Part shown: piece after piece, positions 8,163 through 17,400 of the stretch | How positions within the stretch are numbered: the first letter of the stretch is position 1 | How the letters are laid out: each line of letters begins with the position of its first letter | NCBI RefSeq assembly: GCF_019880245.1 | Contig: NZ_CP082286.1 | Span: forward strand, 1 to 64,000 | Reading direction: 5' to 3' | From: Halobaculum roseum | GTDB taxonomy: Archaea > Halobacteriota > Halobacteria > Halobacteriales > Haloferacaceae | DNA: 64,000 bases | Made by a program: the position numbers and the translations under genes | The notes under the pieces: generated by a model | The model's input: the letters and a program-made list of their open reading frames with translations, nothing else | What the model was told of the DNA's origin: nothing | Databases searched by the model: none

Positions 8163-8890
8163 TCCGCGTCGTCCTCGCGGTCGCGATGGCGGCAGCCCTG
8201 TGTACGGCGTCGCTGCCGGCCGTCGACACCGCGCGCGTCGAACGGACGACGGCGGCACTCGATCGGGTCCCGGAGCGGATGGACCGCGCCGCGCTGTCGA
8301 CGCTCGCTGCGGAGCCGGCGCGACCCTCGGCGACCGGATCGGCACCGACGGCGCGACGCGTCGTGTCGTTCGCCGTTCCCGGCGGCTCGCTCGCCGCCGC
8401 GCGCGTTCGAGCGCTCGCGCTTTGTTCGGGCGACGAACAGGGAACTGCCGTATTCGTTCACGCCGTGGGCGACGCGGAACCGTCACGAACGGCGCTGTCG
8501 GCTCCCTACGACCTCCCGGCAGGCGGGATCGCGCTCGGCGGGCGTCAACGGGTGTCCCTCTCGCTTGTTCCCGTCATAACGGAGACGGACGGGAGCGAGC
8601 GCCGCATCCGGCTTCGACTGCTCCCCCCGGCGACCGCGGACGCAGGTTCAAGTACCGAAACGGGACCACCTCGCCTATGCGATCCTTCGACGGCCTCCGC
8701 GACCGCGTCGCCGGCGGACGGAGTTCCGACGGACGCGACCCGACCGGGCACGGAACCGACGAACGCGGCGTCGAGTCGCGCGGGCCGTCCGAGGACGGCT
8801 GTCGCTGTCTCGCCGAGTTCGACGGTAGTTCGGGTCCCGGTCCCGGGTCGGGGGCCGGTCCCGGATCGGGGAGCGCTGGCGGCCCGATGA
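8159..8890 (+). CDS. Secreted/anchored hypothetical protein of the cluster, overlapping the ATPase gene
   Basis: It begins with GTG inside the previous stop codon (GTGA). The first ~22 residues are a signal peptide or membrane anchor (VVLAVAMAAALCTASLPA). The next ~140 residues look like a normal protein domain and resemble the DUF7311 family. The reading frame then stays open over the promoter and first 214 bases of the ATPase gene, to a stop at 8888-8890. That C-terminal part is Ala/Thr/Pro-rich and looks like an out-of-frame extension. Either the original stop codon has been lost or the overlap is genuine. The product is 243 residues as written; a functional domain ending near residue 165 is more likely. 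Confidence 0.6.
   Translation: MIRVVLAVAMAAALCTASLPAVDTARVERTTAALDRVPERMDRAALSTLAAEPARPSATGSAPTARRVVSFAVPGGSLAAARVRALALCSGDEQGTAVFVHAVGDAEPSRTALSAPYDLPAGGIALGGRQRVSLSLVPVITETDGSERRIRLRLLPPATADAGSSTETGPPRLCDPSTASATASPADGVPTDATRPGTEPTNAASSRAGRPRTAVAVSPSSTVVRVPVPGRGPVPDRGALAAR
8645..8671 (+). promoter_or_regulatory. Internal cluster promoter, repeat copy A
   Basis: A 27-bp stretch containing TTCAAGTACC, whose core starts 30 bases before the ATG at 8677. It matches the stretch at 12623-12649 at 24 of 27 positions, including bases well downstream of the TATA core. Confidence 0.55.
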
Positions 8891-10764
8891 GCGGCTCGAC
8901 AGTGTTGCGCGTCGACGCGTCGAGGTGTTCCGGGGGCGATCTCGCGGCGGACCCAGAGTGCAGGGCGACGGTGATCGACGCGCTCGCCGACCGCGACGCC
9001 GACCTCGTTCGCGTCCGGAGCGGCGGCCTCGACCGGTTCTACGGGGGAGATGCCGCGGCACTGCTACTTGCCGCCGGCCGGTTCGCGGAGGCTGCGGAGG
9101 GCTACGACCCCGCCCTCGCGATGCGCGCTCGCTCGGCCCCCGTCGCGGTCGCCCGCGAGGCGGTCGGACGCGCCGGGCCGGTCGCCCGGCTCGCAGCCGA
9201 GACGGGGTTCCTTGGGTGGGCCGACGGGGGCGACGACGCCGGGAGGCCACCGAAATCGCTCCGGGCGAGCGTCGCCCCGGCGGGGGCGCTGGGGCGAACA
9301 CGGCCGACGCGCCCGTCCGACGCCGTGTTTCGCGGGACGACCGATCTCCCCACGGGCGGAAGCGCGACCGTGTACGACCGCCCGGACGGACTCCCGCACT
9401 ATCACCTCACGCCGGCGACGCGGGCGTTCTCGACGGACGCGCTCGACGTGTTGGCGACCGCGGCCGACGCGCTCGCGACGGGCGAGATCTCACACGGGCC
9501 GCGGTCCCACCGGCGTGCGGTTCGGCACGCCGCCTCCGACCGGCGGTCGGGCTCGACTGACGCTGGAGGATCGCCTGAACCGCTCCCGATCGAGTCGCTG
9601 ACCGAGGCGCTGCGGCGCCATACGCGGGGACTCGGCGTGCTGGACGAGCTGTTCGCCGACGGCTGCGTGACCGACGCGTACCTGTCGGCGCCCGCGGCGG
9701 ACGGGCCGGTCCGGGCGGTCGTCGACGGCGAGGCGATGACGACGAACGTCCGGCTGTCGGCGGCCGACGTCGACGCGCTGGCGTCTAGAGTCCGCGCGGC
9801 GAGCGGGCGGGCGTTCTCCCGCGCGTCGCCGACGGCCGACGCGGCGTTGGGCGACGTCCGCGTGGCCGCCGTCACCGACCCCGCGAGCGACGGTCGGGGG
9901 TTCGCACTCCGCCGGCGCGACGACGACCCGTGGACGCTCCCCCGACTCGTCTCCGTCGGCTCGCTCCCCCCGCGGGCAGCCGGGTTGCTGTCGGTCGCGG
10001 TCGAGCGCGGGGCCGCGATCCTCGTCGCCGGCCCCCGAGGGGCTGGAAAGACCTCACTGCTCGGCGCGCTGTGTCTGGAAGTTCCCGTCGACACCCGGAT
10101 GGTCCTTATCGAGGACACCCCGGAGCTCCCGGTCGCGGCGATCCGCGATGCCGGCCGCGACGTGCAGCCCCTCTCCGCCGGAACCGACGGCGACGACGTA
10201 CTCGCGCCGACAGACGCGGTCCGGACGGCGCTGCGGCTCGGCGAGGGCGCGCTGGTCGTCGGCGAGGTCCGCGGATCGGAGGCGCGGGCGCTGTACGAGG
10301 CGATGCGCGTCGGCGCCGCCGCCGACGCGGTCCTCGGAACGATCCACGGGACCGGCGGCGCGGCGGTCCGCGAGCGCGTCGTCTCCGACCTCGACGTTCC
10401 GGCGTCGTCGTTCGCCACGACGGATCTGGTCGTCACGCTCGGCCCCGACCGTGCGCTGGCATCGATCGAGGAGGTGCACGGTCCGGCTCAGGGCGATCTC
10501 ACGGCTCTCGCGGAGCGCGACGGCGGGGAAGGCGTCTGGCACGACGACGGACAGGGCGACGGCGGCGAGAACCCTCACACTGCGGCGACGCCGACGGGGA
10601 GGATCGACCGCGGCGAGAGCCGCGTCATCGCCGACCTCGCCGGTCCGGGTGAGGCGTACGCGGACGTTCGCGACGCGGTCCGACGCCGGGCGCGGACGAT
10701 CCGAACGCTCGCGGACGCCGGCAGAACGGAGACCGCCGGGATCGACGCGGCGGACGACCGATGA
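8677..10764 (+). CDS. VirB11/TadA-type secretion ATPase
   Basis: The motor ATPase of a type IV pilus or type II/IV secretion-like machine, 695 residues, cytoplasmic. The N-terminal ~270 residues are a poorly conserved domain with a Cys-rich start (DGCRCLAEF) and a Gly/Ser/Pro linker. The catalytic domain follows: Walker A GPRGAGKT at 452-459, the Walker B region GEVRGSEA from about 529 and the His box GTIHGTG from 554. All are intact, so it should hydrolyse ATP. The start at 8677 fits the leaderless promoter upstream and the conserved CxC segment. The next gene, encoding the membrane platform, overlaps its stop as ATGA, the usual partner order (ATPase then TadC) in archaeal pilus operons. Confidence 0.9.
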   Translation: MRSFDGLRDRVAGGRSSDGRDPTGHGTDERGVESRGPSEDGCRCLAEFDGSSGPGPGSGAGPGSGSAGGPMSGSTVLRVDASRCSGGDLAADPECRATVIDALADRDADLVRVRSGGLDRFYGGDAAALLLAAGRFAEAAEGYDPALAMRARSAPVAVAREAVGRAGPVARLAAETGFLGWADGGDDAGRPPKSLRASVAPAGALGRTRPTRPSDAVFRGTTDLPTGGSATVYDRPDGLPHYHLTPATRAFSTDALDVLATAADALATGEISHGPRSHRRAVRHAASDRRSGSTDAGGSPEPLPIESLTEALRRHTRGLGVLDELFADGCVTDAYLSAPAADGPVRAVVDGEAMTTNVRLSAADVDALASRVRAASGRAFSRASPTADAALGDVRVAAVTDPASDGRGFALRRRDDDPWTLPRLVSVGSLPPRAAGLLSVAVERGAAILVAGPRGAGKTSLLGALCLEVPVDTRMVLIEDTPELPVAAIRDAGRDVQPLSAGTDGDDVLAPTDAVRTALRLGEGALVVGEVRGSEARALYEAMRVGAAADAVLGTIHGTGGAAVRERVVSDLDVPASSFATTDLVVTLGPDRALASIEEVHGPAQGDLTALAERDGGEGVWHDDGQGDGGENPHTAATPTGRIDRGESRVIADLAGPGEAYADVRDAVRRRARTIRTLADAGRTETAGIDAADDR

Positions 10765-12611
10765 TCTCGTGGACGGCCATCCGGCACGGGATCGGGCGTG
10801 CGACTGCGATGGCCGTGCGTCAGTTGCCGGAGCGCTACCCCGACAGAGTCGAACCCGACGAAAACCTCGAACGGGCGTGCGCGTTTCTCGGGCTCCCCGT
10901 CGACGCTGAACGGTTCGAGACCGTGGCCGCGACTATCGGCGTCCTCCTCGGAGGATGTACGTTCGTCGTCGCGTTCGGGTGGTCCCTTCTCGGTGGATCC
11001 GCGGATCCGATACGGGCCGTCCCGATCGCCGTCGGGGTCGCTGCGATCGTTGGCTGGGGCCTGTTCACGGGGATCCGCCGTGCGCCCGAACTCGCCGCAG
11101 CCGTCGCCAGGACCCGTGCCGTCGCGGACGCGACGACCGTCGCGAGCGCGCTTGCGCTGTCGCTCCGGCTCACACCGGTGCCCGAACGGGCGGTCCGGTT
11201 CGCCACGAACGGCGGGGACGGCCCGCTCCACCGAAGCCTCGCCAACCACGCCGATCGCGCCGCGGTCGCCGGCGACGGCGACGGCGGCCTCCGAGCGTTC
11301 GCCGCGGAGTGGCGCGAGTGGTTCCCTGCGCTCGACCGGTCGGTCGCCCTCCTGCTCGCCGCCGCCGACGCCGACGCTGGGGTGGACCGGATCCGCCTGC
11401 TTGAGCGCGCAGTCGCGACCGTCGAGGACGACCTCCGCGACCGGACGGCGTCGTTCGCCGGCGACCTCCGCGCGCCGGTCACCGGACTGTACGCCTTCGG
11501 GGTGTTGCTCCCGCTCGCGCTCGTCAGTACGCTCCCGGCGGCAGTCGCAGCCGGCGTGACGATCCCGCCGTGGGCGTTCGTCGCGACCTACGACCTGGTG
11601 TTGCCCGCGGCGCTCGCGGTCGTGGCCGGCCGACTGCTGCTCCGCAGGCCGGTCGCCTTGCCCGCACCGCGTGTCGACGCGACGCATCCGGACGTTCCCG
11701 ACCGACGGGGAGTCGCGTTGCTCTCTGGCGCGACGGCTGCCGCAGTGGGATGGGTCGCGGCCCCCGTCGTCGCCGGCGGGTGGGCGAGCCCCGTGCTCGC
11801 AGCCGGCGCTGGCATCGGGACCGCCCTCTGCGTCCATCTGGGCCCGCGGCGGGAGGTACGGCGGACGATCGAGGAGCGGAACCGCGGGCTGAGCGACGCG
11901 CTCGCGCTGGTGGGACGCCGCGTCGCCGACGGCGAGGCCGTCGAACGCGCGCTTCCGGCGGTCGCGGCGTCGCTGTCGGGACCGACCGCGGATGCCCTCG
12001 CGGCCGCGAGCCGGCGGATGTCGGCGCTCGGGATCCCTGTCGGCACAGCCCTCGCCGGCGACGGGGGACCGTTCGCCCCGGACCGTGGATCCGGCGGCCG
12101 AGCGTCCGGCGCGGTGGTCGCGCTCGCGGTCGCGGCGACGGTGGGTCGTCCCGCCGGCGACGCGCTGGTGGCACACGCCGACCGGCTCGACGCGCTCGCG
12201 GCCGCCGAGCGTGACGCACGACGGGAGCTGGCGACCGTGACGGGGACGCTCCGCGACACCGCCGCCCTGTTCGGGCCGCTCGTCGGCGGCGCGACTGTCG
12301 CGCTGGCGGGGCGGCTCGACGGACTCGGGGGGTTCGGCGGGGCCGGCGGGATCGGGTCGGGTGTCGGCGAGGTCGGGCGGCCAGCCGGTGGCGCGGTCGC
12401 CGGCGAGGCCGCCGCGCTCCCGGCGTCGCTCGTCGGGCCCGTCGTCGGCGTGTACGTCCTGATGCTCGCGGCCACGTTGACCGCGTTCGCGACGGGGTTG
12501 GAGCGCGGGCTCGACGTGACGGTCGTCGGCTACCGCGTCGGGCTCGCGCTCGTCGCCGCCAGCGGCGCGTTCCTCGCCGGGCACGCCGCCGTCGCGATGC
12601 TCGTCGCGTGA
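10761..12611 (+). CDS. TadC/T2SF-type membrane platform protein
   Basis: The inner-membrane assembly platform that pairs with the secretion ATPase. It has 616 residues and two copies of the T2SF-like arrangement: membrane helices near 55-100, a cytoplasmic helical domain, helices near 235-290, further helices near 315-350, a second cytoplasmic domain, and helices near the C terminus. The start overlaps the ATPase stop (ATGA). The inserted Gly-rich stretch around residues 515-555 is low complexity. No prepilin peptidase gene occurs nearby, so processing of any substrate would rely on a PibD encoded elsewhere. Confidence 0.85.
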   Translation: MISWTAIRHGIGRATAMAVRQLPERYPDRVEPDENLERACAFLGLPVDAERFETVAATIGVLLGGCTFVVAFGWSLLGGSADPIRAVPIAVGVAAIVGWGLFTGIRRAPELAAAVARTRAVADATTVASALALSLRLTPVPERAVRFATNGGDGPLHRSLANHADRAAVAGDGDGGLRAFAAEWREWFPALDRSVALLLAAADADAGVDRIRLLERAVATVEDDLRDRTASFAGDLRAPVTGLYAFGVLLPLALVSTLPAAVAAGVTIPPWAFVATYDLVLPAALAVVAGRLLLRRPVALPAPRVDATHPDVPDRRGVALLSGATAAAVGWVAAPVVAGGWASPVLAAGAGIGTALCVHLGPRREVRRTIEERNRGLSDALALVGRRVADGEAVERALPAVAASLSGPTADALAAASRRMSALGIPVGTALAGDGGPFAPDRGSGGRASGAVVALAVAATVGRPAGDALVAHADRLDALAAAERDARRELATVTGTLRDTAALFGPLVGGATVALAGRLDGLGGFGGAGGIGSGVGEVGRPAGGAVAGEAAALPASLVGPVVGVYVLMLAATLTAFATGLERGLDVTVVGYRVGLALVAASGAFLAGHAAVAMLVA

Positions 12612-12622
12612 CCCCGCACGAG

Positions 12623-12649
12623 GGTTCAAATACCGGAACGGGACCACCC
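12623..12649 (+). promoter_or_regulatory. Internal cluster promoter, repeat copy B
   Basis: Contains TTCAAATACC, whose core starts 31 bases before the ATG at 12656. It is the partner of 8645-8671 (24 of 27 bases the same). It suggests that the genes for the small membrane proteins can be transcribed separately from the ATPase. Confidence 0.55.
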
Positions 12650-12655
12650 CGGCAC

Positions 12656-13150
12656 ATGATCGACGCACCACTCGACGTCTGGTACGCCTGGCTCGGGCTC
12701 GCCATCGCCGGCGCGGTGACCCTGGGAGTCGTGTCGGGACTCCCGACGGCCCCGCCGCCCGACGCCGTCTCGGTCGCAGCGACCGTCGACACCGTCGCCG
12801 CCGCCGACCCGCCCGCGACGGCCCGCTACCGGATCGCCGCCGACCGCGTCAGGGTGACGACCCGCGGCGTCTCGTTGCGCTCCGACGGCGGCAGCGCGTT
12901 CGCCGGCTTCGGGACGGACACGGTCGTTCCCGTAGACCCCGGCGGCCCGCTCGCCGGCGTCGTCCTCGGCGACCGCCCGCGTCGCGCGTTCGATTCGCCC
13001 GGAGAGTTCGCCGTCGCGGTCGCGACGGCGCGCGCTGAAGGGTCGCCCACGGAGACGGACTCGGGTGGCGATTGGACCGCGGGTCGGACGCTGCACGCCC
13101 GACACGTCTCGTGGGGGGAGACGGATGTCACGCTCGTCCTCGTCGCGTGA
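12656..13150 (+). CDS. Single-span membrane protein of the pilus-like cluster (DUF7283-like)
   Basis: A hypothetical protein of 164 residues with one N-terminal membrane span (about residues 9-30, WYAWLGLAIAGAVTLGVVSG) followed by an extracellular-type domain rich in beta-prone residues. No catalytic motif is visible. It begins the second transcription unit of the cluster and overlaps the next gene by 26 bases in another frame. In other haloarchaea a similar protein (I believe DUF7283) sits in the same place; the family name is from memory. A minor-pilin or anchor role is inference from context. Confidence 0.72.
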   Translation: MIDAPLDVWYAWLGLAIAGAVTLGVVSGLPTAPPPDAVSVAATVDTVAAADPPATARYRIAADRVRVTTRGVSLRSDGGSAFAGFGTDTVVPVDPGGPLAGVVLGDRPRRAFDSPGEFAVAVATARAEGSPTETDSGGDWTAGRTLHARHVSWGETDVTLVLVA

Positions 13151-13535
13151 GCGCGCGTTCGCCGAGCCGACCGTCGCGCTCGCGGCGGTGCTCGTGCTGT
13201 CGCTCGGCGTCGCCGCCTACACGGTCGTTCTGGGCGGCGTCGGCGACCGGGGGCCGACGGCCGAGCCGACGCTGGAACGCGTCCACGACGAGATCACGGT
13301 CGGCGGCGTCGCGGACCCGGAGCGGCTTGACCGAGCCGGCGCCGTGATCGCTCGGACAGACATTCGCGCGAACGCGACCCTGCGCGTCGCCGGGCGACGG
13401 TGGCGCGTCGGGCCCGCGGTTCCCGATCGAGCCGGGGCTGCCCCGACGCGCGCGACCGCGAGCAGGCGGGTCGGCGTCGCGCTCGAACCCGGACGCGTTC
13501 GGCCGGGGCGACTCCGAGTCACGGTGTGGCGATGA
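13125..13535 (+). CDS. Small pilin-like membrane protein (DUF7285-like)
   Basis: 136 residues. A short basic leader is followed by AFAEPTVALAAVLVLSLGV, a hydrophobic helix with a Glu-Pro near its start. This resembles archaeal class III/type IV prepilin leaders, where a basic residue and small residue precede the cleavage site and a Glu lies at about +5. The rest is a small soluble domain. The start at 13125 lies within the previous gene, giving a 26-base overlap. The stop overlaps the next start (ATGA). A minor pilin or pseudopilin role is inferred; DUF7285 membership is from memory. Confidence 0.7.
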   Translation: MSRSSSSRERAFAEPTVALAAVLVLSLGVAAYTVVLGGVGDRGPTAEPTLERVHDEITVGGVADPERLDRAGAVIARTDIRANATLRVAGRRWRVGPAVPDRAGAAPTRATASRRVGVALEPGRVRPGRLRVTVWR

Positions 13536-14491
13536 CCGGGTCGCTGATCGACGTGTGTCTCGCGCTCCTCCTGATCGGCGCCGCGGCCGGAACGCTCGTC
13601 GGCGCCGACGCGGAGGCGGGCGCCGGGACGGCGTCGTCGCCGTCGCGAGCGAGCGGGACCGCCGAGATGCTCGCGTCGTCGACGGCGGCGGTCGAGTACA
13701 CGCTCTCGCCCGTTCGCGAAGGGGCGGGGACCGACAGAGGGGCCGCGTCACCGGAGGCGACGCGCGTTGCCCACGCGACGCTGGCCGAACACCTCGCGCG
13801 CGCCGCGGTCAGGTCGACGACGTTCGACGCCCCGGTGTCGGACGACGACACGACCGCGGACGATGGGGCGATACCGTCGGCGACGGTCACGGACTACCGA
13901 CGGGCGGTCCGTGAGACGGTCGCAGAGACGATCGGTCCGCGGACGAGGGTGCGCGCCGTCTGGCGTCCGCTCCCGTGCGACGACCGAGGGGGTGCGGATC
14001 GGGACGGAGCGAATCGGGGCGGCGCGGACCGAGACAAGGCCGACCGGGACGGGCGCGACCGGATCGGCGGCGAAGTGACGGTCGGCCCCCGGCCGCCCGC
14101 GTCGACAACTGTCCACGCCGCTCGGTTCGCCGTTCCGGTCGCCCCGTCGTCGGAACCGATTTCGAGCGACCGGGTCGACGCTGACAAGCCCTCGCGCGCC
14201 GCCGTGCGGACGGTCGCTGTGCTGTTCCCGCCCGACCGCGTCGCCGCGGCCGCCCGCGGCGACTCCGCGGCCGCCGCCGCCGTGATCGAGCGGTACCGTG
14301 CGGTCGGCGATGCCATGGGCGTAGACGCGGTGGGCGCGCTGGAGCGCGGCGGACCGCGGGAGGCGAACCGCGAACTCGCCACGGCGCTTGCCGAGCGATA
14401 CTCGGGGGACGGTGTCGCAGAGGAGACCTCCCCGTGTGGACTCGGGGACCCGAACCGCGTGACCGTCGTCGTCAGGACGTGGTCGCCGTGA
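13532..14491 (+). CDS. Membrane-anchored hypothetical protein of the cluster (DUF7284-like)
   Basis: 319 residues with an N-terminal hydrophobic helix at about 5-24 (LIDVCLALLLIGAAAGTLVG) and a long external domain. A short run around residues 152-175 is made of repeats rich in Asp, Arg and Gly (DRGGADRDGANRGGADRDKA), a low-complexity insertion probably expanded by slippage. The start is coupled to the upstream stop (ATGA) and the end to the next start (GTGA), so this gene lies inside one translational chain. No enzymatic motif was recognised. Confidence 0.7.
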   Translation: MTGSLIDVCLALLLIGAAAGTLVGADAEAGAGTASSPSRASGTAEMLASSTAAVEYTLSPVREGAGTDRGAASPEATRVAHATLAEHLARAAVRSTTFDAPVSDDDTTADDGAIPSATVTDYRRAVRETVAETIGPRTRVRAVWRPLPCDDRGGADRDGANRGGADRDKADRDGRDRIGGEVTVGPRPPASTTVHAARFAVPVAPSSEPISSDRVDADKPSRAAVRTVAVLFPPDRVAAAARGDSAAAAAVIERYRAVGDAMGVDAVGALERGGPREANRELATALAERYSGDGVAEETSPCGLGDPNRVTVVVRTWSP

Positions 14492-17400
14492 GTGCCCGAA
14501 CGCACTCTGGCGGTTCGGTCGTCCCGATCCGCCGACTCGGTATCGGATCGGCCGCCGTAAGACGCGGGAGTGGCGTCGGGGGCAGCGGCGGCAGCGGTGG
14601 CGACGGCGACAGGGGGATGGTTCCCTTCGCGCTGATCGCCGTCGTCCTCCTGCTCGGCAGCGTCGTCTACGCGAACACGCTCGCGCTCGGCGGGCCGGTC
14701 GTCGTCGACACCGCCGCCGACGACGCGCTGGATCGGGCGGAGTCGGTCGGCAGGCCGACAGTCCGCGCGGCGGCGACCGCCGCTGCGCGGGAGGCGGCGC
14801 TGCATCCGGTGACGACGCCGGCGAACACGAACGCCGGCCGCGCGCTCGATCCCGACCGACCGTTCCGCGACGCGCTCAGGCTACGGATCGCGCTGGCGTC
14901 CGCCGAGGCGCTGGCGAACGCGCGGACCGACGCCGGCGGCCTGACCGCGACCGCGTCGCTCCCGGCGGTCGACTCGTCGGACGACGCCCGAGCCGCAATC
15001 GAGCGCGTCTCGGTCGCGCCGCTCGCGAACGGTACCGCGATGCGCGTCACCGTCCGGAACGTGACGCTCACGGCGACCCGCGGGGGGAGCGTCGTCGCGA
15101 CGCGGCGGGTGAACTACACCGTCGCGGTGGCGGTCCCCGCCCTCGCGATGCACGACCGAACCGTGGCCTACGAATCGCGACTGAACCGCTCCCCGTTCGA
15201 GGGGCCGGGGCTCGGTCGGGCGCTCACGTGGCGCCTGTGGTCGGTCGCGCAGGCCCGCGGCACCGCGCAGTACCTCGGCGCTCCCGTCTCCAACGTGCTC
15301 GCGTCCCGGCACGTGGAGCTGTCGACGAACGCCGCGTCGCTGCGCGCACAAGGGGCGGCGTACGGCCGCAGCGACCCCGCGGGCCGCGCCGCGATGATCA
15401 GGGCGACCGGCCGCGTCGGGGCGCAGGATCTCCTCGTGCCGGCGATGGACAGCGGACCGTCGTGGACCGGTCGCGTCCTCGACGCGGGCGAGACGGCGAC
15501 GGCGCCAACAGGCGGGTCGCCGTCGACCGCGACCGAGGAGGACCGCTGGGGCCCGAGCGGCGGCGCTGCCGGCGCCGACGACATCTCGGTCGGGGTGAAC
15601 GCGACCGCGGATCGGGCGTTCATCGCGTTCCTCGACGGCGACTCCGCACGCGGATTCGACGCCGCGATTCGCGGCGCGTACCGCTCTCGAGCGACGCGAC
15701 GCGTCAGCGTGATCGGTGCCACGCGCGCACAGCGCCCGCCGCCGTCGCCACCGGGGTCCAATTGGACGCTCCTGTCGGAACGAGACCAAGAGCAGGTCGT
15801 CGTCGTCGACCGCGAGTCGCGTCGTGGCTCCTCCGCGAGGTCTGTCGCCGACGAACGGCGGACGGTCGCCGTCCGGCACCGGGTGACGCGGCGGTGGACG
15901 AGCAACGGGTCGGTCCGGACGACGACGGCGACGTGGACGGACCGCTACCGCGTCCGGGTCACGCTGTCGGTCGAATACGTGCCGAAAACAGGGCCGGATC
16001 GACCGACAGATCCCCTCTACGTCCGGGGCGGAGCGCTCGACGGTCCGAACCTTGCGGACCTACCGGGAGCCGCGCGGGCGGAGTTGTTGCCGCCCGGGGC
16101 GGCGGATCGGGAGGCCCGATCCGCGATCCGTGCCCGAACGAACGAGGTCGGTTTCGGAGATTCGACCGTCGATCGGACGATCGTTCACGGAACCCGTCCG
16201 ACCGGGCTCGACGACTGGGTGTACCGGGATCTGATCGGCGTTCGCGAGGAGGTCCGGAACGTTTCCGTTCCCGTGTCGCGCTCGGCCGTCGCCGCGGGGG
16301 AGGCGAACGCCGCCCGACGGTTGGCGACGGCGATCAGGAGCCGACGGGCAACGCTTGTCGACGCCCCGGAGACGTACGACGGCGCCGCCGACCGGGCGCG
16401 GGTGACCGCCAGGGCGGCGTACGTCGACGCCGTGCTCGCCGATCTCGACGCGCGGGCCGCCGGCTCGACCGCGCGAAACGACGCGTATCTCGATCGGGTC
16501 GGACGCCTCCGCGGGAACGCGGACGGGCGGATCGACGAACTCGCGCGGGTCGCCGCAGACGCCACCGCGCCGGAGCCGGCGCCCGCCGGACAGTGGCGCG
16601 CCGGCGAGGTGACGTTCACGCCGCATGGAACGCCTGGATACCTCCCGGTCACGGCCGTCGACTCCGAGCACGTCGCCTCGCTGGCGCCCGGAGAGACGGT
16701 CCATCCGCTTGCCGCGCGCAACACGAACCTGTTCGCCGTGCCGACCGACGACGCCGCGGACGCCGTCACCGACGCCGCGCTCCCCCCCGAACGTACCGCG
16801 TCACTTCCGGAGGCAGGGCGGGCCCTCGTCGCCGCCAACCGGACCGCCGCGGCGACGAACGCGAGCCCGCCCCCGGACGGCGACGACGATCGCGAGCGGG
16901 CAACGCTACGACGACGAGTCGCCGACGGACTCCGTGCGGTCGACTCGCGCGCCCTCGCCGTGCTCGACCGCCGGACGTCGCTCCCCCCGGGCGACCGGAT
17001 CGCCGCGGTTCGCGCGGCGAACAGCCGGTGGCCGGCGCCCGGAAAGCGGACGGCCGCGGTCGTCGACGGGTCGTACGCCGCCGCGGTCGCGCGCGCCGCG
17101 ACCGCCCGTGCCGGAACCGGCGACGGCGACGAGATCGATCGGGATCGGCTGGCGCTCCGGCTGCGCGTCCAAACCGCCGACGCCGCGACGAACGCCAGCG
17201 TCGACGTTCCCGAGGGTATCCGCGCCGGCACCGTGGACGAGACGCGGGCGGCGCGGCGCGCGGCGTTGCGTCGGGCGGCCAAGCGGGCCGGCTCGAACGC
17301 CACCGAGCGGCTCCACAAGCGGTACGGGATGGGGAAGCTCGGACCGGTGCTGGCGGGGCTTCCGGTCGCGCCGGTCCCCGGCTACTGGTACGCGACGGTG

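Noticed and set aside
14434..14487. Earlier start for the 1088-residue protein at 14434
   Set aside because: It lies inside the preceding gene and adds a basic stretch; the GTG at 14488, overlapping the previous stop as GTGA, matches the coupling used throughout the cluster.
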